A stretch of 64,000 nt of DNA from Dryas octopetala (GCA_963921425.1 OY992839.1:8349409-8413408); one strand, 5' to 3'. Shown: positions 12,171-24,896, numbered from the stretch's first letter. The notes: generated by a model from the letters alone, not told the origin. Translations and numbers: made by a program.

Positions 12171-14286
12171 TGAATAGATATACCTGTGTCCACCCTTTCT
12201 CTTTGTTGTTGCTGGTTATCTTCCCAATGATCACAAAGCTCAAAATACCGAGGTACTTATCAAGATAAGCAAGACTTGAAGAGTGCATGATTCAGTTTTT
12301 TTGGGGTTGCTTGTGGTATTCGTTTTATAGATAAATAGGAACCATGAATTTGAAATTCAAGAAATTCTTTTGGGAATGTGAGAAAGAGGTCTGTGTCTCA
12401 CTGTCTCTCACATTTCAACTGTACAAAAATGTAGATGTAGGGTGTGTACAGGCATCATCTTTTTTGTGTATATCTTCTGCGTGAGGAAGCCATGCCCTTT
12501 TGTCAGGGCATTTGTACAGTTGCGCAGACTCGAGAAATATGATCAGTAATTGTTGATGTCTGTCTTGGGTCTATTTTGGTCTCGATGTATCATTTCATTT
12601 AGTGGTGAATGTTTTTTCGCTTTTGACTTATTCAGATTTTTGGGGAACTCAGCTGTTTACATGTCTCAGTTGTTACACTTCCCTTTATCTTGATAAAAAG
12701 TTTTGAATAAAAAAGAAAAAATAGAAGAGTTTTTTTTTTAATTATTTTTTTTATTATTATTATTACTAAAGATCTATTGTTCATGAGATTTGAGGTCTAA
12801 GACATCATCAAATAATATGCCAAATTAGACCAAATATTATTGATAAATAGTAGAATCTAATAGTTGTACAAATATATTTAAGGGTAAATTATAATTATAT
12901 ACTTCAACTATATATCACTTTTTAACTTAGTTTTTCAAGTTCAACAAGTTGCATTAAGATACACTAACTACAAAACCGTGTCAATTAGGTGTTTCTGTTA
13001 GTCTGGCCGTCAAAAAGGCCATGCCATTATCTGATGACGTAATATGCTACTAAAAGGCTTCATTTCAATTTAGTATCTCAACTTTACCATGTTTTTCAAG
13101 TTCATACCTTAGGTTAAAAAGTTGCTAATAAATAAATGTTTTTCAGTTTTTATCTCAACTTCACCCCAACTTTTGATTCATCAAATCTTCAACAAAATCA
13201 ACAATCTTATACTTACTTTGAAGTTATGAATCTCCTCTTTATAACCATATAGACATAATTCAAAAAGGAGCTATGAAACGCGAGATAAGTAGTCATAAAT
13301 TAGGCTAGTCGAAATTGCCAATTTGTTTGGAAAATTTAGCAGTTTCGGGTATCCTACTTTGTGATCAATTATCTCGGGTTTCATACCTCATTTTTGCATG
13401 ATTTTTATATGGTTGTAAAGAGGAGATTCATAGCTTCAAAATAAGTATAAGATTGATAATTTTGGTGGAGATTTGATGGGTCAAAAGCTGGGGTGAAGTT
13501 GAGATAAAAATTGAAAAACATTTATTTATTTGCAAGTTTTTGAACTTGAGGTATGAACTTGAAAAACATGTTAAAGTTGAGGTTCTAAATTGAAATGAAG
13601 TCTTTTAGTGGTGTGCTACGTCATCAGATAATGACTTTTTTGACGGCTAGACTAACAAAGGTATCTAACTGACACGATTTTGTAGTTGGGGTACCTTAAT
13701 GCAACTTTTTAAATTTGAGATACTAAGTTGAAAAGTAGTATATAGTTGAGATATATAATTGTAATTAACCTTATATTTAATATCACGTAAATTAAAAAAA
13801 AAATCTTAACACATACATATCTTTGAAAAAGATAGGTTTAAATACACTAATGTCCTTGAATTTTGATCGATTTCCACTTTTGGGCAAAATAAAACATTTG
13901 TAATTTGATGTAACCGTTCCTCATATATCTCACTCCTAAACTCTACATCTTAAACCCTAAGCCCTATACTTTCACACCATTTCGTCTTCTTACATCCCAC
14001 TCATATCTTCCTTTCTTTATTATCTATTAGTTAAGGTAAACAAGTTGCTTAAGATATCGATGATATGCCAACATACATATTTATACAATAGTTAAAATTT
14101 ACATATCTCTTGTTGTATACAATATGTGAGACACACATGTTTTATTTTGTTCTTACTAAACACTTGAATCGAAATTTAAAGACTCAATTGTGACGTTTTA
14201 AACTCGAGGAACTAGAAAGATAAATCGGTCTTAGTGTATAATTCTAAAAAGTAATTTTTCTAAAAAAATTCCATCTGTCCAAAAAA
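12171..14286. other. Gene-free spacer between sorting-nexin-like and CDCA7-like genes
   Basis: The first 550 bases are the 3' UTR of the upstream gene, with an AATAAA signal at 12706-12711. The middle is filled by a large foldback element (separate entry). The stretch 13,840-14,280 is AT-rich, with short diverged inverted motifs suggesting another decayed element. No coding region is seen. Confidence 0.6.
12890..13772. mobile_element. Large foldback element, about 880 bp, with arms of about 400 bp
   Basis: The left arm (from AAGGGTAAATTATAATTATA) is matched in reverse by the right arm (ending near TATAATTGTAATTAACCTT). Pairing continues inward through GATGACGTA / TACGTCATC, TCATTTCAATTTAG / CTAAATTGAAATGA and AAGAGGAGATTCATAG / CTATGAATCTCCTCTTT. 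The hexamer atattt flanks both sides (12884-12889 and 13773-13778). No open frame of note. A non-autonomous DNA transposon of foldback or Mutator-like type is likely. Confidence 0.8.
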
Positions 14287-14326
14287 CACGTGTCAATCTC
14301 TCATTCCTTTGCAGCAGATTCCCGCC
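14287..14326 (+). promoter_or_regulatory. G-box and E2F-like site upstream of the CDCA7-like gene
   Basis: CACGTG (G-box core) lies at 14287-14292 and ATTCCCGC at 14318-14325, an exact match to the plant E2F consensus WTTSSCSS, about 100 bases before the start codon. E2F sites mark S-phase genes in plants, and animal CDCA7 is a known E2F target, so cell-cycle control is a reasonable inference. Confidence 0.5.
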
Positions 14327-14421
14327 ACTATTAACCTTCTCCATCTCAGACTCTCTCACACGCCCACAGACTGCCTCTTTCGTACACAAAGCCGTTTCAT
14401 TTTCACAGTCGAGCGCTGACG

Positions 14422-17400
14422 ATGGTGGAGGGTCGGAGAAAGCGAGGCCGACCCAACTCTAAAGAGAACGCCGGTGAAGGAACCCCAGATAATGGAACTG
14501 CAGAGGTTTCAGGGTACGAGCAGTTCAGGGACCAAAGGATCAGAGAGAACAAGGAGAGGATGCAGAAGCTGGGCATTTTGGACCTTTCACTGAAGCTCAA
14601 GTCCAAAGCTGCCCCTCCGAAACGTCCCCAGGCCAAAACCCACCACCCAATTCCCATTTCTGGGTCCCCAAGGCGCTCTTCTAGGTAACCCACTGTCATT
14701 TTCCTTTATTTTTTATGACCTTGTTTGGGTTCCAGGAAAATGCAAAAGAAAAAAGTAGGAAAGGGTACAAGGCATTTTCGAAAAGTGTGATTTTTTTTTT
14801 TTTAAATGGGGGTTTTTTTTTTTAGGTTGAAGACTGTGGCCCCAGTGATTTATGTGGAAAAAAGGCCTAAAGGGAAGAGAGAGTTCTCACAGAGTGTTGA
14901 GATTTATATAAAGGAGGGTTCAAAGCTAGAGATTTATACAGAAGAGCATGAGAAGCTGTTGGGGGATTGTGTGACAAACTGGACCCTTTCTGTGGATGGC
15001 TATGGGGAAGATGGGAAGCGCATATATGATGGGGTTAATGGAGAAACTTGCCACCAATGCAGGTAGGTCATGGCTCATGTGGGTTTCTTGCTTTTCTTAT
15101 AAGTATTGCATGTTATAAAGATGACTCACTTTGTTTGTCCTAATGAATGGATAAATAGAATTATTATTTTAGATGTTTATTGGTGAAGGGAGCAATTTTG
15201 ACATCCACATGTAATCCACATAGAAATCCTATATGGAAATTCTGTATAATCGAGCAATCCTATATGCCAATACCATGATCAGCAATCCATTATGTCGATC
15301 TTATATGCCAATCCTATATGCATACATGGGATTGGCATATAGGATTGCCTGTATAGGATTTCATGCGGACCACATGTGAATGCCATGCATATGAATGTGA
15401 GAATTATTCTTGGTAAAGGCATAAATCACTCATTCGACAATCACTTCTCTTGAACTCTGAAATTTTTTCATAGTTTATTCTGATTAGTTGAACCAACTTA
15501 ATTGACTATCTGGTAGTGATAATCTGAACAATGAGATAAAAGTTTAACATGTCAAGTTAAGCATAGCATTTCAGATTTTAGAAACTATCTAACTGTCAGT
15601 ATACAAGCTTAGCCAAGTCATGTTACATGGATTGACAGAGTTCTGTCAAGTGGCTAGTTTGACATTTGAATCAGTATCGGTAATGGATTCCCTGAGCACC
15701 AGAGTCCAGAAAGATTGCAGTTCGGATTCGAGTAAGAATCGCAAACTGATGTAATTTTTTTTTCCCGTTTTATCCAGTGCTTCTTCGGGGCCGTTCCAAA
15801 ACATTTTCGTAAAACTTATCTTATAGTTTCCATTGTTCTATCGTTTTACTCCACAATTACTTTAGAACCATTTCAAGTTTGTTACCTTTTTTGGCTTTAA
15901 GCTTTCAGTTCATCAAATTACTTATATATAGATGAGAATGTAGTCTTAAAAGAAGTCTTGTCATTGCTATGCGAATTATGCTTCCTATTGAAATTTGCAA
16001 TACATCAGATGCTCTTCCAATGGATTTGTTCCTTTCTATTCTTCTTCCTTGAGTCTGGCAGTGCATAGGTTGGTTCTTGCAGCAATCTTATTCATGGTTA
16101 TATTATTCTTCTATATTCTTAAGTAATTTTTTTTTTTCTGAATATAAATTTGACAAAAGATATTAGGGATCCAAGATGATTGAGGGAGATCATCCATATG
16201 ATATATAACCCAACAGATGATGGTACCTTCTCAAGTGTATAGCAGAAGTGCTTAAATTTACTATTATACTGGGTTCATTATTTAAATATTACAATATATT
16301 CATCATGTTTTATTTGAAAATTGAGCTTACTTTTTACTTGTTACTTAAAGGTCTCCTTTCACTTGGTAAAGTATACTTGGAGATGACATGTTTCCTTGCA
16401 GGCAGAAAACTCTTGGCCAGCATACACATTGCAGCAAATGCGACTTGGTCCAAGGGCAGTTATGTGGAGATTGCTTATACATGAGGTAAATCTTTATAAA
16501 TTACTTCCTGAAAAGTAACATTTTTTTAATGTTCAATTCTTACCTAAATCATGTGGATGAAAAACTTGTGCATGGTACCTTGAGGACAACTGACTAAAAG
16601 ACCGCAGTTGTTGGTTGATGGTCATTAATGAATGAAAGATTGTACATGTAATGAAAGAAAGATTCTTATGCATGTCATTAATTTAGTTGTTATCCAAAGA
16701 ACTAGTGTAGCAAACTTTATTGTCTTTTGTAATGAACGTTGATGGTCATAGCATTGAATTTTACTGACTTCCACAGATATGGAGAGAATGTGATTGAAGC
16801 CAACCAAAATCCTGATTGGATTTGCCCTGTTTGTCGGGGCATCTGCAACTGCAGTCTCTGCCGTCAAGCAAATGGGTGGGAACCCACCGGTAACCTGTAT
16901 AGAAAGGTTAACCCTATCACCCTTACGCATGCATGTATTTATGGACATTATATAATTTGATTTAATACTCTTCTCTTCCAGCATGGCCCCCACAATTTCT
17001 CAGTTGATACTCTTAGGTCCTTGCATGCACGCCTTAATGGGTTCCTATTATCTTTTCAAAAAAGAAAAAAAAAAAAAAAAGGAGAAAAGCATGCATTACG
17101 ACACACACATGGTCACACACTTAAATACGTACAAACATGCATTCATTCAATCCATGGTTTGGGCATTGTAGTTTTTGTACTTAATAGAAAGACCAAGGCA
17201 ACAATTAACATGGGGAACCAATGGCTAAATTTTGTCCACTTATCAGGTCTTAAAACTGGGGTACAAGTCTGTGGCACATTATCTTATTCAAACCCGTGGT
17301 TCCCAAATAAACTCAGAAACCTCAGTTGCAGAGGTTGTTGATTCGAATGATGTGGGTAACCCAGACGCTGCTTCTGCTGTTGCTGGTGATGCTGTTGATG

Positions 17401-17450
17401 GTGAGGCAAAGGACAAGCCAAGAAGGAGTACAAGGGTGAGCAGGAACTAA
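14422..17450 (+). CDS. CDCA7-like protein with zf-4CXXC_R1 zinc finger, 5 exons
   Basis: Exons: 14422-14684, 14826-15062, 16402-16485, 16777-16906, 17247-17450, giving 305 residues. The N-terminus is basic (RRKRGRP, AT-hook-like, about residues 5-11) and is followed by a YEQFRDQRIRENKERMQKLG stretch typical of plant members. The cysteine-rich C-terminal domain (about residues 160-255) shows CHQC, CSKC, CGDC, CPVC, CNC and SLC pairs, the 4CXXC_R1 pattern shared with animal CDCA7. After it comes a short acidic, alanine-rich tail ending in a basic RRSTRVSR. Animal CDCA7 recruits the remodeller HELLS, and plant homologues work with DDM1 in DNA-methylation maintenance. A nuclear chromatin role is therefore inferred. 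The start is the first in-frame ATG after a leader with no other ATG close by. Confidence 0.9.
15199..15385. mobile_element. Small MITE in intron 2 of the CDCA7-like gene
   Basis: GCAATCCTATATGCCAAT at 15254-15271 has an exact 18-base inverted copy at 15331-15348. Outside this core, CATCCACATGTAATCC on the left pairs imperfectly with the region around GGACCACATGTGAATG on the right. Total length is about 187 bases and there is no coding content. Confidence 0.6.
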
Positions 17451-18430
17451 ATATTTCTTGATTATAAATTGCCGGACATGAAGCCTGCTCTTAATACAAA
17501 CTAGTCCTGGATCAACTGGTGAAAGGTTGGGAGACACCAAACACTTTTGAGCACAAATAGTCCTTTTTTATTATCAGGACAACTAATATAGTGCAGCTAT
17601 TATTTTTGTGGAGTTACTGAATTTCCTTAAATTGTCTTCCTGTATACTTGGGAGCATCGGTAATATCTAGACTTTTGATAGATCATACATAGGATCAGCC
17701 AGGTTGCTGGTTTTGCAAATGAAAAGAAGTGATATTTCAGAACTTTTTCTTACTTGCTCTGTTTTTCTTCACTATCACCAATACTTGATACCCGTACACG
17801 AAAGGTAAAAATCTTGTAATGCTGGATCTAGAATTGTGAAAGTCACCGGGAAAGGGAATTCACTTATGGTGGGATCAAATGTAGTGGAGTGGTATGCAAA
17901 TTATTATCAAAGATTAAAGTTGCATCTGCAAGCACCTTAATGTTCATTAAATCCATTCTTATATTTGCAAGTAAGAATGTTCCATAAAAGTATTTGCCAA
18001 AACTGCATTCCTTTTCTTAGACATGATGTGCCATGTTGACTTTGTACAGGTTACAAACTTTTCCCTACTTGGTTTACTGGTTCAAGTAACAAAATCTGTA
18101 AGAGCCATGCATATTCTATGCAGTGCAGACTCTTAAACAAGGATTAAGAAGTTTAAATACCATTCTCGTGTAATGCATAACTCTTCACTTGATGAAATTA
18201 CAAAGTTCAGTATAGGCTACCAGTGAGAAGATTAATTCTTTCATTACAAGCACTCACATCATTAAACAGTTCATTACATTAGAGAAAAACTATAGCCTCT
18301 GGTGGTTTTTCATGAATGGTTGGGCATGATGTCGTGGCAGAACTATCTCACCCAAGTTTTTCTCATTACGATAACCATATAAGCTTGTGAGCTTGGAAAC
18401 CATTGCATCAGCATAATACCAGTTGCATGG
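17451..18430. other. Convergent 3' region between CDCA7-like and EXPP1-like genes
   Basis: This 980-base spacer must hold the 3' UTRs of two genes transcribed toward each other. No further gene, long repeat or clear hairpin is seen. Confidence 0.55.
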
Positions 18431-18745
18431 TCACTGCAGAAGATTGGAGAAGAGGCCATACAGTGAGAACCGTCGAAGATTTTTCACCTCATACCATGAA
18501 TTGAGCACTTCAAGATGCTTGTCTGTTCCTGAGAATGTCAACTGTATGCTTAAATTGCAGTCAAAAGACCCACCACCGCTTTTGCACTTTGAGTTTGGGA
18601 CTGCACAGTCTTCGTTGTTGAGGCAGACAGAATAATCCCCAGAGCATGCATTACACCCAAATTTCTTCCAGTACAAGTTTTGAAGAGTACCCCCCTGGAA
18701 TTCAAGTACCTGTGGAATGAATGAAACACAAGTCCAATACTGATA

Positions 18746-18808
<63 letters not shown>

Positions 18809-19884
18809 TGTCTGATTAAATGGGTGTACCAAGGTGAAACTGGTTATGGTGTGTGAGTTATCTGCAACCAATATTGGGAGTGATCTTGCTGCATACTTGC
18901 GCCCAGCAAATGCTACCATGTACCCACCAGCCATAACCTGAGGAAATTCATGAGATCTCATCACTAACTCTTACTCAAAAAATTGTAAAAATAATCTGAC
19001 TCAAGTGACAGGTATAATATCCATCATTGGTAAGAACCGAACTAGAATATAAAATTACCATTCACATTAGCAGCTATATAATTACAGTGGGTTTTGACAT
19101 CTTTGAACAATTTCCCTTCTATGCTATATAGTGTAGATTAGAGTAATTAAATCTGCTAGAGAAGTGGCATAATCAAGTTTTAGACCATTAAAATGAATGC
19201 AGGTATCACCCCAAAACAAAAATGTAGTTGCAAATTCAGAATTTGGTGTTCAAAAACTTCAAATGTGACAGAAACCAATTGGTAATTTTGTGAATGCAAA
19301 TTTAGAAACATAGCAGTTTCGGATATACTACGTGACAATGTTACTTTTTTTTTTTTTCCATAATTGTGCTAAATCTCAACTTACTTACCGCATAATTTGG
19401 TGACTCTAGTATTATTACATTCAATTATTCTAGAAACAGAAGTATCCGAATGACATAAAGAGCAAGATCTTATATCAATACTCCAAAAAAACCTATACAT
19501 CATCCAACCACACTTAGCTAATTAAGTACACGAATTACATACCGGATTGAAGGTGCTACTGTTGATGGTGAGGAAAGAGATCTCATCAACTTTGGGCCTA
19601 AACACAGCAAGTTGGGCATTACTTCCACTTCCTGAGAGGGGAAGGCGCTTATCACAGGGTGAAAGTTGAGACTCATTGAAAAAGAATGAATCTTTTTTTG
19701 AAAATGCAAGGCCAAAAGTGAACCCATCCCATCTCTGGATTTTTGTATCCGAGCATGGATCATAAACATTGTTTGAATCAATTGCATCCACAGCAAACAT
19801 ATTCATCATCAACAACATGGCAATCGTCATCTTTTTCGCTGTTATTGTGCCCATCATGGACAGGTTGATCTTCACCTTCACCAA
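18431..19884 (-). CDS. Small secreted protein, EXPP1-like, 3 exons
   Basis: Exons in transcript order: 19884-19543, 18937-18830, 18709-18431, 242 residues, all phase 0. A hydrophobic N-terminus (MTIAMLLMMNMFAVDA) looks like a signal peptide, with an internal start (MMGT..., residue 10) also possible. The mature part has paired cysteines (YDPCSD, SPCDKR, a C-rich segment in exon 3) and ends with the motif around LNSWYEVKNL. The layout recalls small plant proteins annotated 'EXPP1' (Arabidopsis At3g44150 type), whose function is not known. That name is from memory and should be confirmed by search. A partial broken copy lies at about 29.1-29.45 kb. Confidence 0.8.
18749..18805. repeat. (GA)n microsatellite in intron 2 of the EXPP1-like gene
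   Basis: 57 bases of uninterrupted GA. On the coding strand it is (CT)n, about 40 bases before the exon 3 acceptor, so it forms part of the polypyrimidine tract. Likely length-polymorphic. Confidence 0.95.
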
Positions 19885-20645
19885 TTAATCTGAATCAATA
19901 AGAAGAAAAATCAGTGACCACTTGCCAAGATACATTGGTTGCCAATATTGTAAACAAAGAAGTATGACTCTTCTGGCGATTAATACAATGCTCATAGCAT
20001 GACAAAATAACTAATATAAAATATATAGAGAAAAACAAGAAAAATTGGGTTTGTCAACCACACAATAGCATTAATTTCAACAAAACCCAACAATTTTTTT
20101 TTTTTCAAAAAAAAAAAAAGAAGAAAAAGCACCCTTTGTCAAAATTCATCAATAAACAATACATATAGGAATGAAAAAATTGACATTCAAAAGAACCAAA
20201 ACGTACCAAGATCCAAAATGGTGATGGATGTTCTTCCAAAGATCACAAAGTTCTCTGTTTCTGTACGTGAATTCTATGTAAATTACATCAATGCTTAAGC
20301 AACTAAACGTGGAAAACAAACATCCATGCAAATGGGTTTATGAATTTCAAGAACCTCGGACGAACGATTAATTATTTTATTTTTTGTAAAAGATATTAAA
20401 AGTGATTATATGATGGTGGCGTTTTGGTTTTGTGTTGTTTAATTGGAATTTTGTTCCTCCGAGACGCGCCAAACGGTTATCCCGGCAGTCCAGTCGGATC
20501 TTGTCTAAGAAACGGTTATGGGAGTTGGTGCTGCTTACGTGGCAAATTTTCACCAAAAAAAAAAAGGTGAAATGAAGTAAAATAATAGAGAACGTTGAAA
20601 GACTTGGAAGTTCCATGATCAGATAAGTTCATACATTTTAATTTT
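19885..20645. other. 5' flank of the EXPP1-like gene
   Basis: Upstream sequence of the minus-strand gene. About 130 bases next to the start codon are shared with the broken copy near 29.3-29.45 kb. It contains homopolymer runs at 20095-20120. No gene is supported. Confidence 0.5.
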
Positions 20646-21160
20646 GGCAAATGACACTTTTGGTTCTTATATTTTTATGAAATTTTTACTTTAGTATTGT
20701 ACTTTTGTTTTTGGTGATTTTAATCATGTAATTTTTGTATGATAGTAATTAAGTCCAAATAGTTAACATCGTTTAAATTGTTGATGAAAAATCTGACCTA
20801 ATAGCACATGCTTCACACATGAGTGACATTTCGAATCTTTTAGTCCACCTAGATGCTTATTTAAGCCCCTCCTCACCATTTAACATATTTAGTTTGACAT
20901 TAAAACTTCTTATTTTTCCTTATTGATTACGTATAAGTGCAAGTATGAGCTTATATAGACATTCAAGTGAAGTAAAATCTCTCAAATGTCACTCAAGTAT
21001 AATACACGTCAAGTTTTCCATTATCAATTTAAATGAGATTAACGATTTGGACTTAATTGCTATCGTATTGAAAGTACATAATTAAAATTGCCAAAATTAA
21101 AAGAACATAACCAAAGTGAAAATTTCATGAAAGTACAGGAATCAAAAGTGTCATTGGCCT
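20646..21160. mobile_element. Foldback MITE, about 515 bp
   Basis: The left end GGCAAATGACACTTTTGGTT is matched by the reverse complement of the right end (GGCCAATGACACTTTTGATT). The arms pair for roughly 170 bases through ATTAAGTCCAAAT / ATTTGGACTTAAT. The middle is unpaired and non-coding. Confidence 0.75.
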
Positions 21161-22006
21161 TTAATTTTTGTTGCAGATTAGTTATAACGAGATGCGGGGG
21201 ATGCCAAGTTCTGCTTGCCGTTTCTCTCTGAGCGCAGGGGTGCCATCGAATATCTCATCCGAACAATGACGGAGGAAAACCAATGTTTTCTCGATTTGCC
21301 CTCGTCATAGTTGCTTTTGATTTTGGCAGCGTCTCGATCATCTACCACCCCAGTCAGCTTCCTCTTGATTTCTTGAACATGATGGTGGTCTTCAATTGTT
21401 CATCGGACCACCACAATTGCCAAATCGAAACTCTAAAGGTCGGCGACTTTTCCTCTTTTGTCTGGCAAATCCAATGGTGATTTTGGGCAATTAAGGGTAT
21501 AAATTCAATCCTCTTAACCTCCTCTTGCTTTTGGGTGGATTGAATTTAGTTAATTTTGTAGGAATTGAAAATCACAGTTTGTTGATGTGGACTGAATTCT
21601 GAGTGACCATTTCTTCCTCTCCCCAGTCAAGGCCTATTCTGAACCGTCGTACCGAGATGACACCTCCGGTATACCGACCACCGGTTTACCAAATTTCTGG
21701 TCTCGATCTCGGTAGTGATGGAGGCTGATCGACAGGGTGACTCGGTTCGGTATCCAGTTTGAGCTTCTCGACTCGGTAATCGAACCAAACCCACCCCTAA
21801 GTTTATCACTGTGAATTGTGTACTTGGGTGTGAGCATCGTGAGTAAATGGGGCATTGAGAGTAGATAAGACTTTAATTTAAAAAAAATATAGTATATTAT
21901 ATGAGTGTGTTCCATAAAGTCCTGCGATATATTATTCAAATAAAAGATATGGGTACTCTTGCTGATTAACCCAAAAGAAGAACATACATTACAAGAAATA
22001 TTTGAT
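21161..22006. other. Spacer downstream of the WAK-like gene
   Basis: It holds the 3' UTR of the kinase gene at its right side. At 21,635-21,800 there is a CG-richer stretch with repeated CGGT/ACCG words, ending in AACCAAACCCACCCCTAA, which resembles the TAGGGGTGGGTT end common on plant hAT-like elements. The partner end was not found. No intact gene is seen. Confidence 0.4.
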
Positions 22007-24896
22007 TCACCATGTCTTGAAAGATAATCGTGGAAGTTCAAGTAATGATGAAGTAGGATCATCACCATCCCGGTCCCAAGCTGACCCGGTTCCTGTTGAA
22101 GTTGAAACAACATCCCAATGCTCAATACATTTATTTTCGACAAATTCCACCCCTTCATAATCTTTTTGAGCATTAGAAGTGTTTTTCGTGGACATTTGGA
22201 TGGCCTCCAAGTCGGCTGTTATCTCTCTCATTGTAGGGCGCTTCCTTCCTTTCAAATTCAAACACCTTCTTGCAAGTTTAGCAACTACCCTGATCTCTGT
22301 TTCAGAGCCCTCCTTCATAACTCCGGAATCAATAATGTCAAATAGACGATCTTCCTCCATCGAATTAATGAAATATGTGACAAGACTTCTGTATTCTTCT
22401 TCTTCTTCTTCTCCTGTCGATCTTGTTACTGCACGAACTGGTTTTTGTCCAGTCAAGAGCTCAACAAGAACAACACCGAAGCTATACACATCACTTTTCT
22501 CCGTAAATTGGCTTGATTGGAAGTATTCAGGGTCCAAGTAACCAAATGTGCCATGTGCAAGTGTGGTCAGGTGGGTTTGACCAATGACAATTGATCTTGA
22601 AGTTCCAAAGTCAGCAACTTTTGCTCTGTATTTTTCATCTAACAGTATGTTTGTAGACTTGATATCTCTGTGATAAATAGGAAAGGAAGCTGCAGAGTGT
22701 AAGTAGGACAGAGCTCCTGCAATTTCTGCGGCAATTCGTAAACGCATTTCCCATTTAAGTGTAAACTCTTCAATTTGGCCTTGGATATACTGAGAAAGGG
22801 TTCCATTTGGTATGAACTCATAAACCAAAAGAGGAACTTCTGTCTCTAAACAACAACCCAATATTTTAACCACATTTCTGTGGTTGATTTGTGAAAGAAT
22901 CACAACCTCATTGATGAATTCTGAAAGTTGGCCTTCATGAACTATTCTAGACTTTTTTACAGCAACAATTTGTCCATTTGTCAACATTCCTTTGTAAACT
23001 GTACCTTGGCCTCCCTGGCCAAGAATTCTGTTGACATTGAAATTATCAGTAGACTTCTCTAACTCATTTGATTTGAACAACTTGATTTTTTCAACATTAA
23101 CTTCACCTGACGATAATTGTTGTTCCAATAATAAACCACCATTTCGCTTGAAAAACTTTTTCTTGCGTTTATTGTCATTCATTTTCTTTATGAGTCTGTA
23201 TCCCAACCATGAACCAGTAAGTAGTAATACTGGTCCAAGTCCCATTCCAAGGCCTGCACAATTCAATATGAAATGATCGACAAATGAAGAAAATAACTTT
23301 GATTTTAAGTTGTCAGAGACTCAGAGGTTAACTAGTGACCTTAGTTTTTTTTCATATTTAATAAACCAGTGAGCTTGTTCATATTATAATTTGCATTAAA
23401 TTGAACATCTTTCGCATTAAATCATAAGGCTCTTACATTTAAATAAATTCTGTAGCAGTACTGTTTTATGGCCATACCTTTAAGGGCCCATTTGAGAGTA
23501 GTCATATTATATCGGGAGCAATGGTAACCCCCATAATCATTCACACACTTGCTGCCGGCCAAGCATAGGTTAGGAAGATATGCGCATTCATCAATATCTG
23601 AAATATAATGTCAAAAAAACAAAAAAAAAATGAAATGATAAAGATCATGCATGAAAATTTGCATAACTTAACATTTATGATTATTGACTGTTAGACTTCC
23701 AAAGTTGTGGCGATTGACATAACCCTCAATCCGTGAATTTTCAAATAGAAAATGCTAGAGGTCACCCAAATGGAGCTCACCTCTATTAGAAAGATGGTAC
23801 ATTTAGATGGTACCCCTAACATTACCTTTTTCAAATATATGGATCTTAAATTAAGATGGTAGCTATAGCTAGAGAGTTTACCTTTGCAAGATCGGCGAAG
23901 ATAGGGGTTTCCTTCAAAGCCATCAGGGCAGTAACAATAAAACGTTGCGGACATATGAAATGACGTAAAGAAGTGAGTGGAAGATTGATCTACTTTGCAA
24001 TAAGGTGTTGGATCATGCCTGGAAGGCTTTCTTTCCATGAGAGATCTAAAGATGTCGGTTGAAGTACTGAATTGTAAGCCCCATTCCAGCACCACAGGGA
24101 CCTTGTCCATAGTCTCGACGGCTCTTGATGAAGTGTTCTGAATCCATTCTCGGTCCACCAGGAATGCATAGTTAGTCTTATCTTCATAGATTGTTGGAAC
24201 GTGGATCGAGCAATCCACACTCGATGTATTTGCATGTAGTATGTGAGTAGTGATAGCTGTAAGATTTGGTGGGATGGTGGTCTGGCAACAGTTGATACCA
24301 TTGCAGCTGCCATCATAGTTTGGCTTTCCCTCTTGATAATCATTACAAATGGACCTACATCCACCAACGATATACCCACCATTATTGTGATCATAATCAA
24401 CATCTTGGATATAATCATCATTTGAGCTGATCACAACGGCAAGGAAGCCGCAACTCACTGCAGTGAACACATTGTATCTCTGAGAGAAGACGAAAAAGCT
24501 TCCGGTCAAATTTGCCACTAATTCGCTACCTTGATCATTTGTGGCGTTGGCCTTGCACAAAAAAGTAACGGGGCTGTTAACCCGAAGCGTGCCATTGATA
24601 GAAATATCCAGCACCTCCAATTGGGCAAGCCTCAAGAAAGGCTTGTGCCCGGTAGTCTTGTTGCAGTCTATTTGAAACCATTCGTTTAAGTAACAATCCT
24701 TTTTTGGTCCAACCCCGAAAGGGTATGGGATGCTAACATCTCCGCAATGCGTTGTGCAATTCGGCATTGACATCGGTGCTACTGCTTCTGCTCCTGATGC
24801 TGGTGTAGCTGTAGCACTGCTTGTGCGCCATAACAACACAAAAACTATGAATGTCATATGTTGTTCAACTAGCAATTGCATTGCATTGTAATGCAT
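22007..24896 (-). CDS. Wall-associated-kinase-like receptor kinase, 3 exons
   Basis: Exons in transcript order: 24896-23882, 23597-23478, 23253-22007, 793 residues. A signal peptide (about 1-30) precedes a GUB_WAK galacturonan-binding-type domain ([15 protein letters not shown], about residues 47-110) and a WAK-associated cysteine-rich region with many N-glycosylation sites. Exon 2 is a calcium-binding EGF module (starts DIDEC, about 339-378). A transmembrane helix (about 381-397) is followed by [11 protein letters not shown] and a complete Ser/Thr kinase: GQGGQG loop 457-462, VAVK lysine 478, HRD 573-575, DFG 593-595 and [10 protein letters not shown]. It is an active RD-type kinase by sequence. 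Family members sense pectin or pathogen-derived wall fragments at the plasma membrane. I chose the MHYNAMQ start; an upstream in-frame ATG (24968) would add a charged, unlikely leader. Confidence 0.93.

Noticed and set aside
14403..14699. Minus-strand 98-codon frame at the CDCA7-like start
   Set aside because: Exact antisense of exon 1 of a well-supported gene.
21634..22173. 179-codon open frame on the minus strand
   Set aside because: It overlaps the 3' end of the WAK-like kinase exon in another frame and has no family features.
23990..24421. 143-codon open frame on the minus strand
   Set aside because: It is an alternate frame of the WAK-like extracellular exon; the true frame has the conserved cysteines and glycosylation sites.
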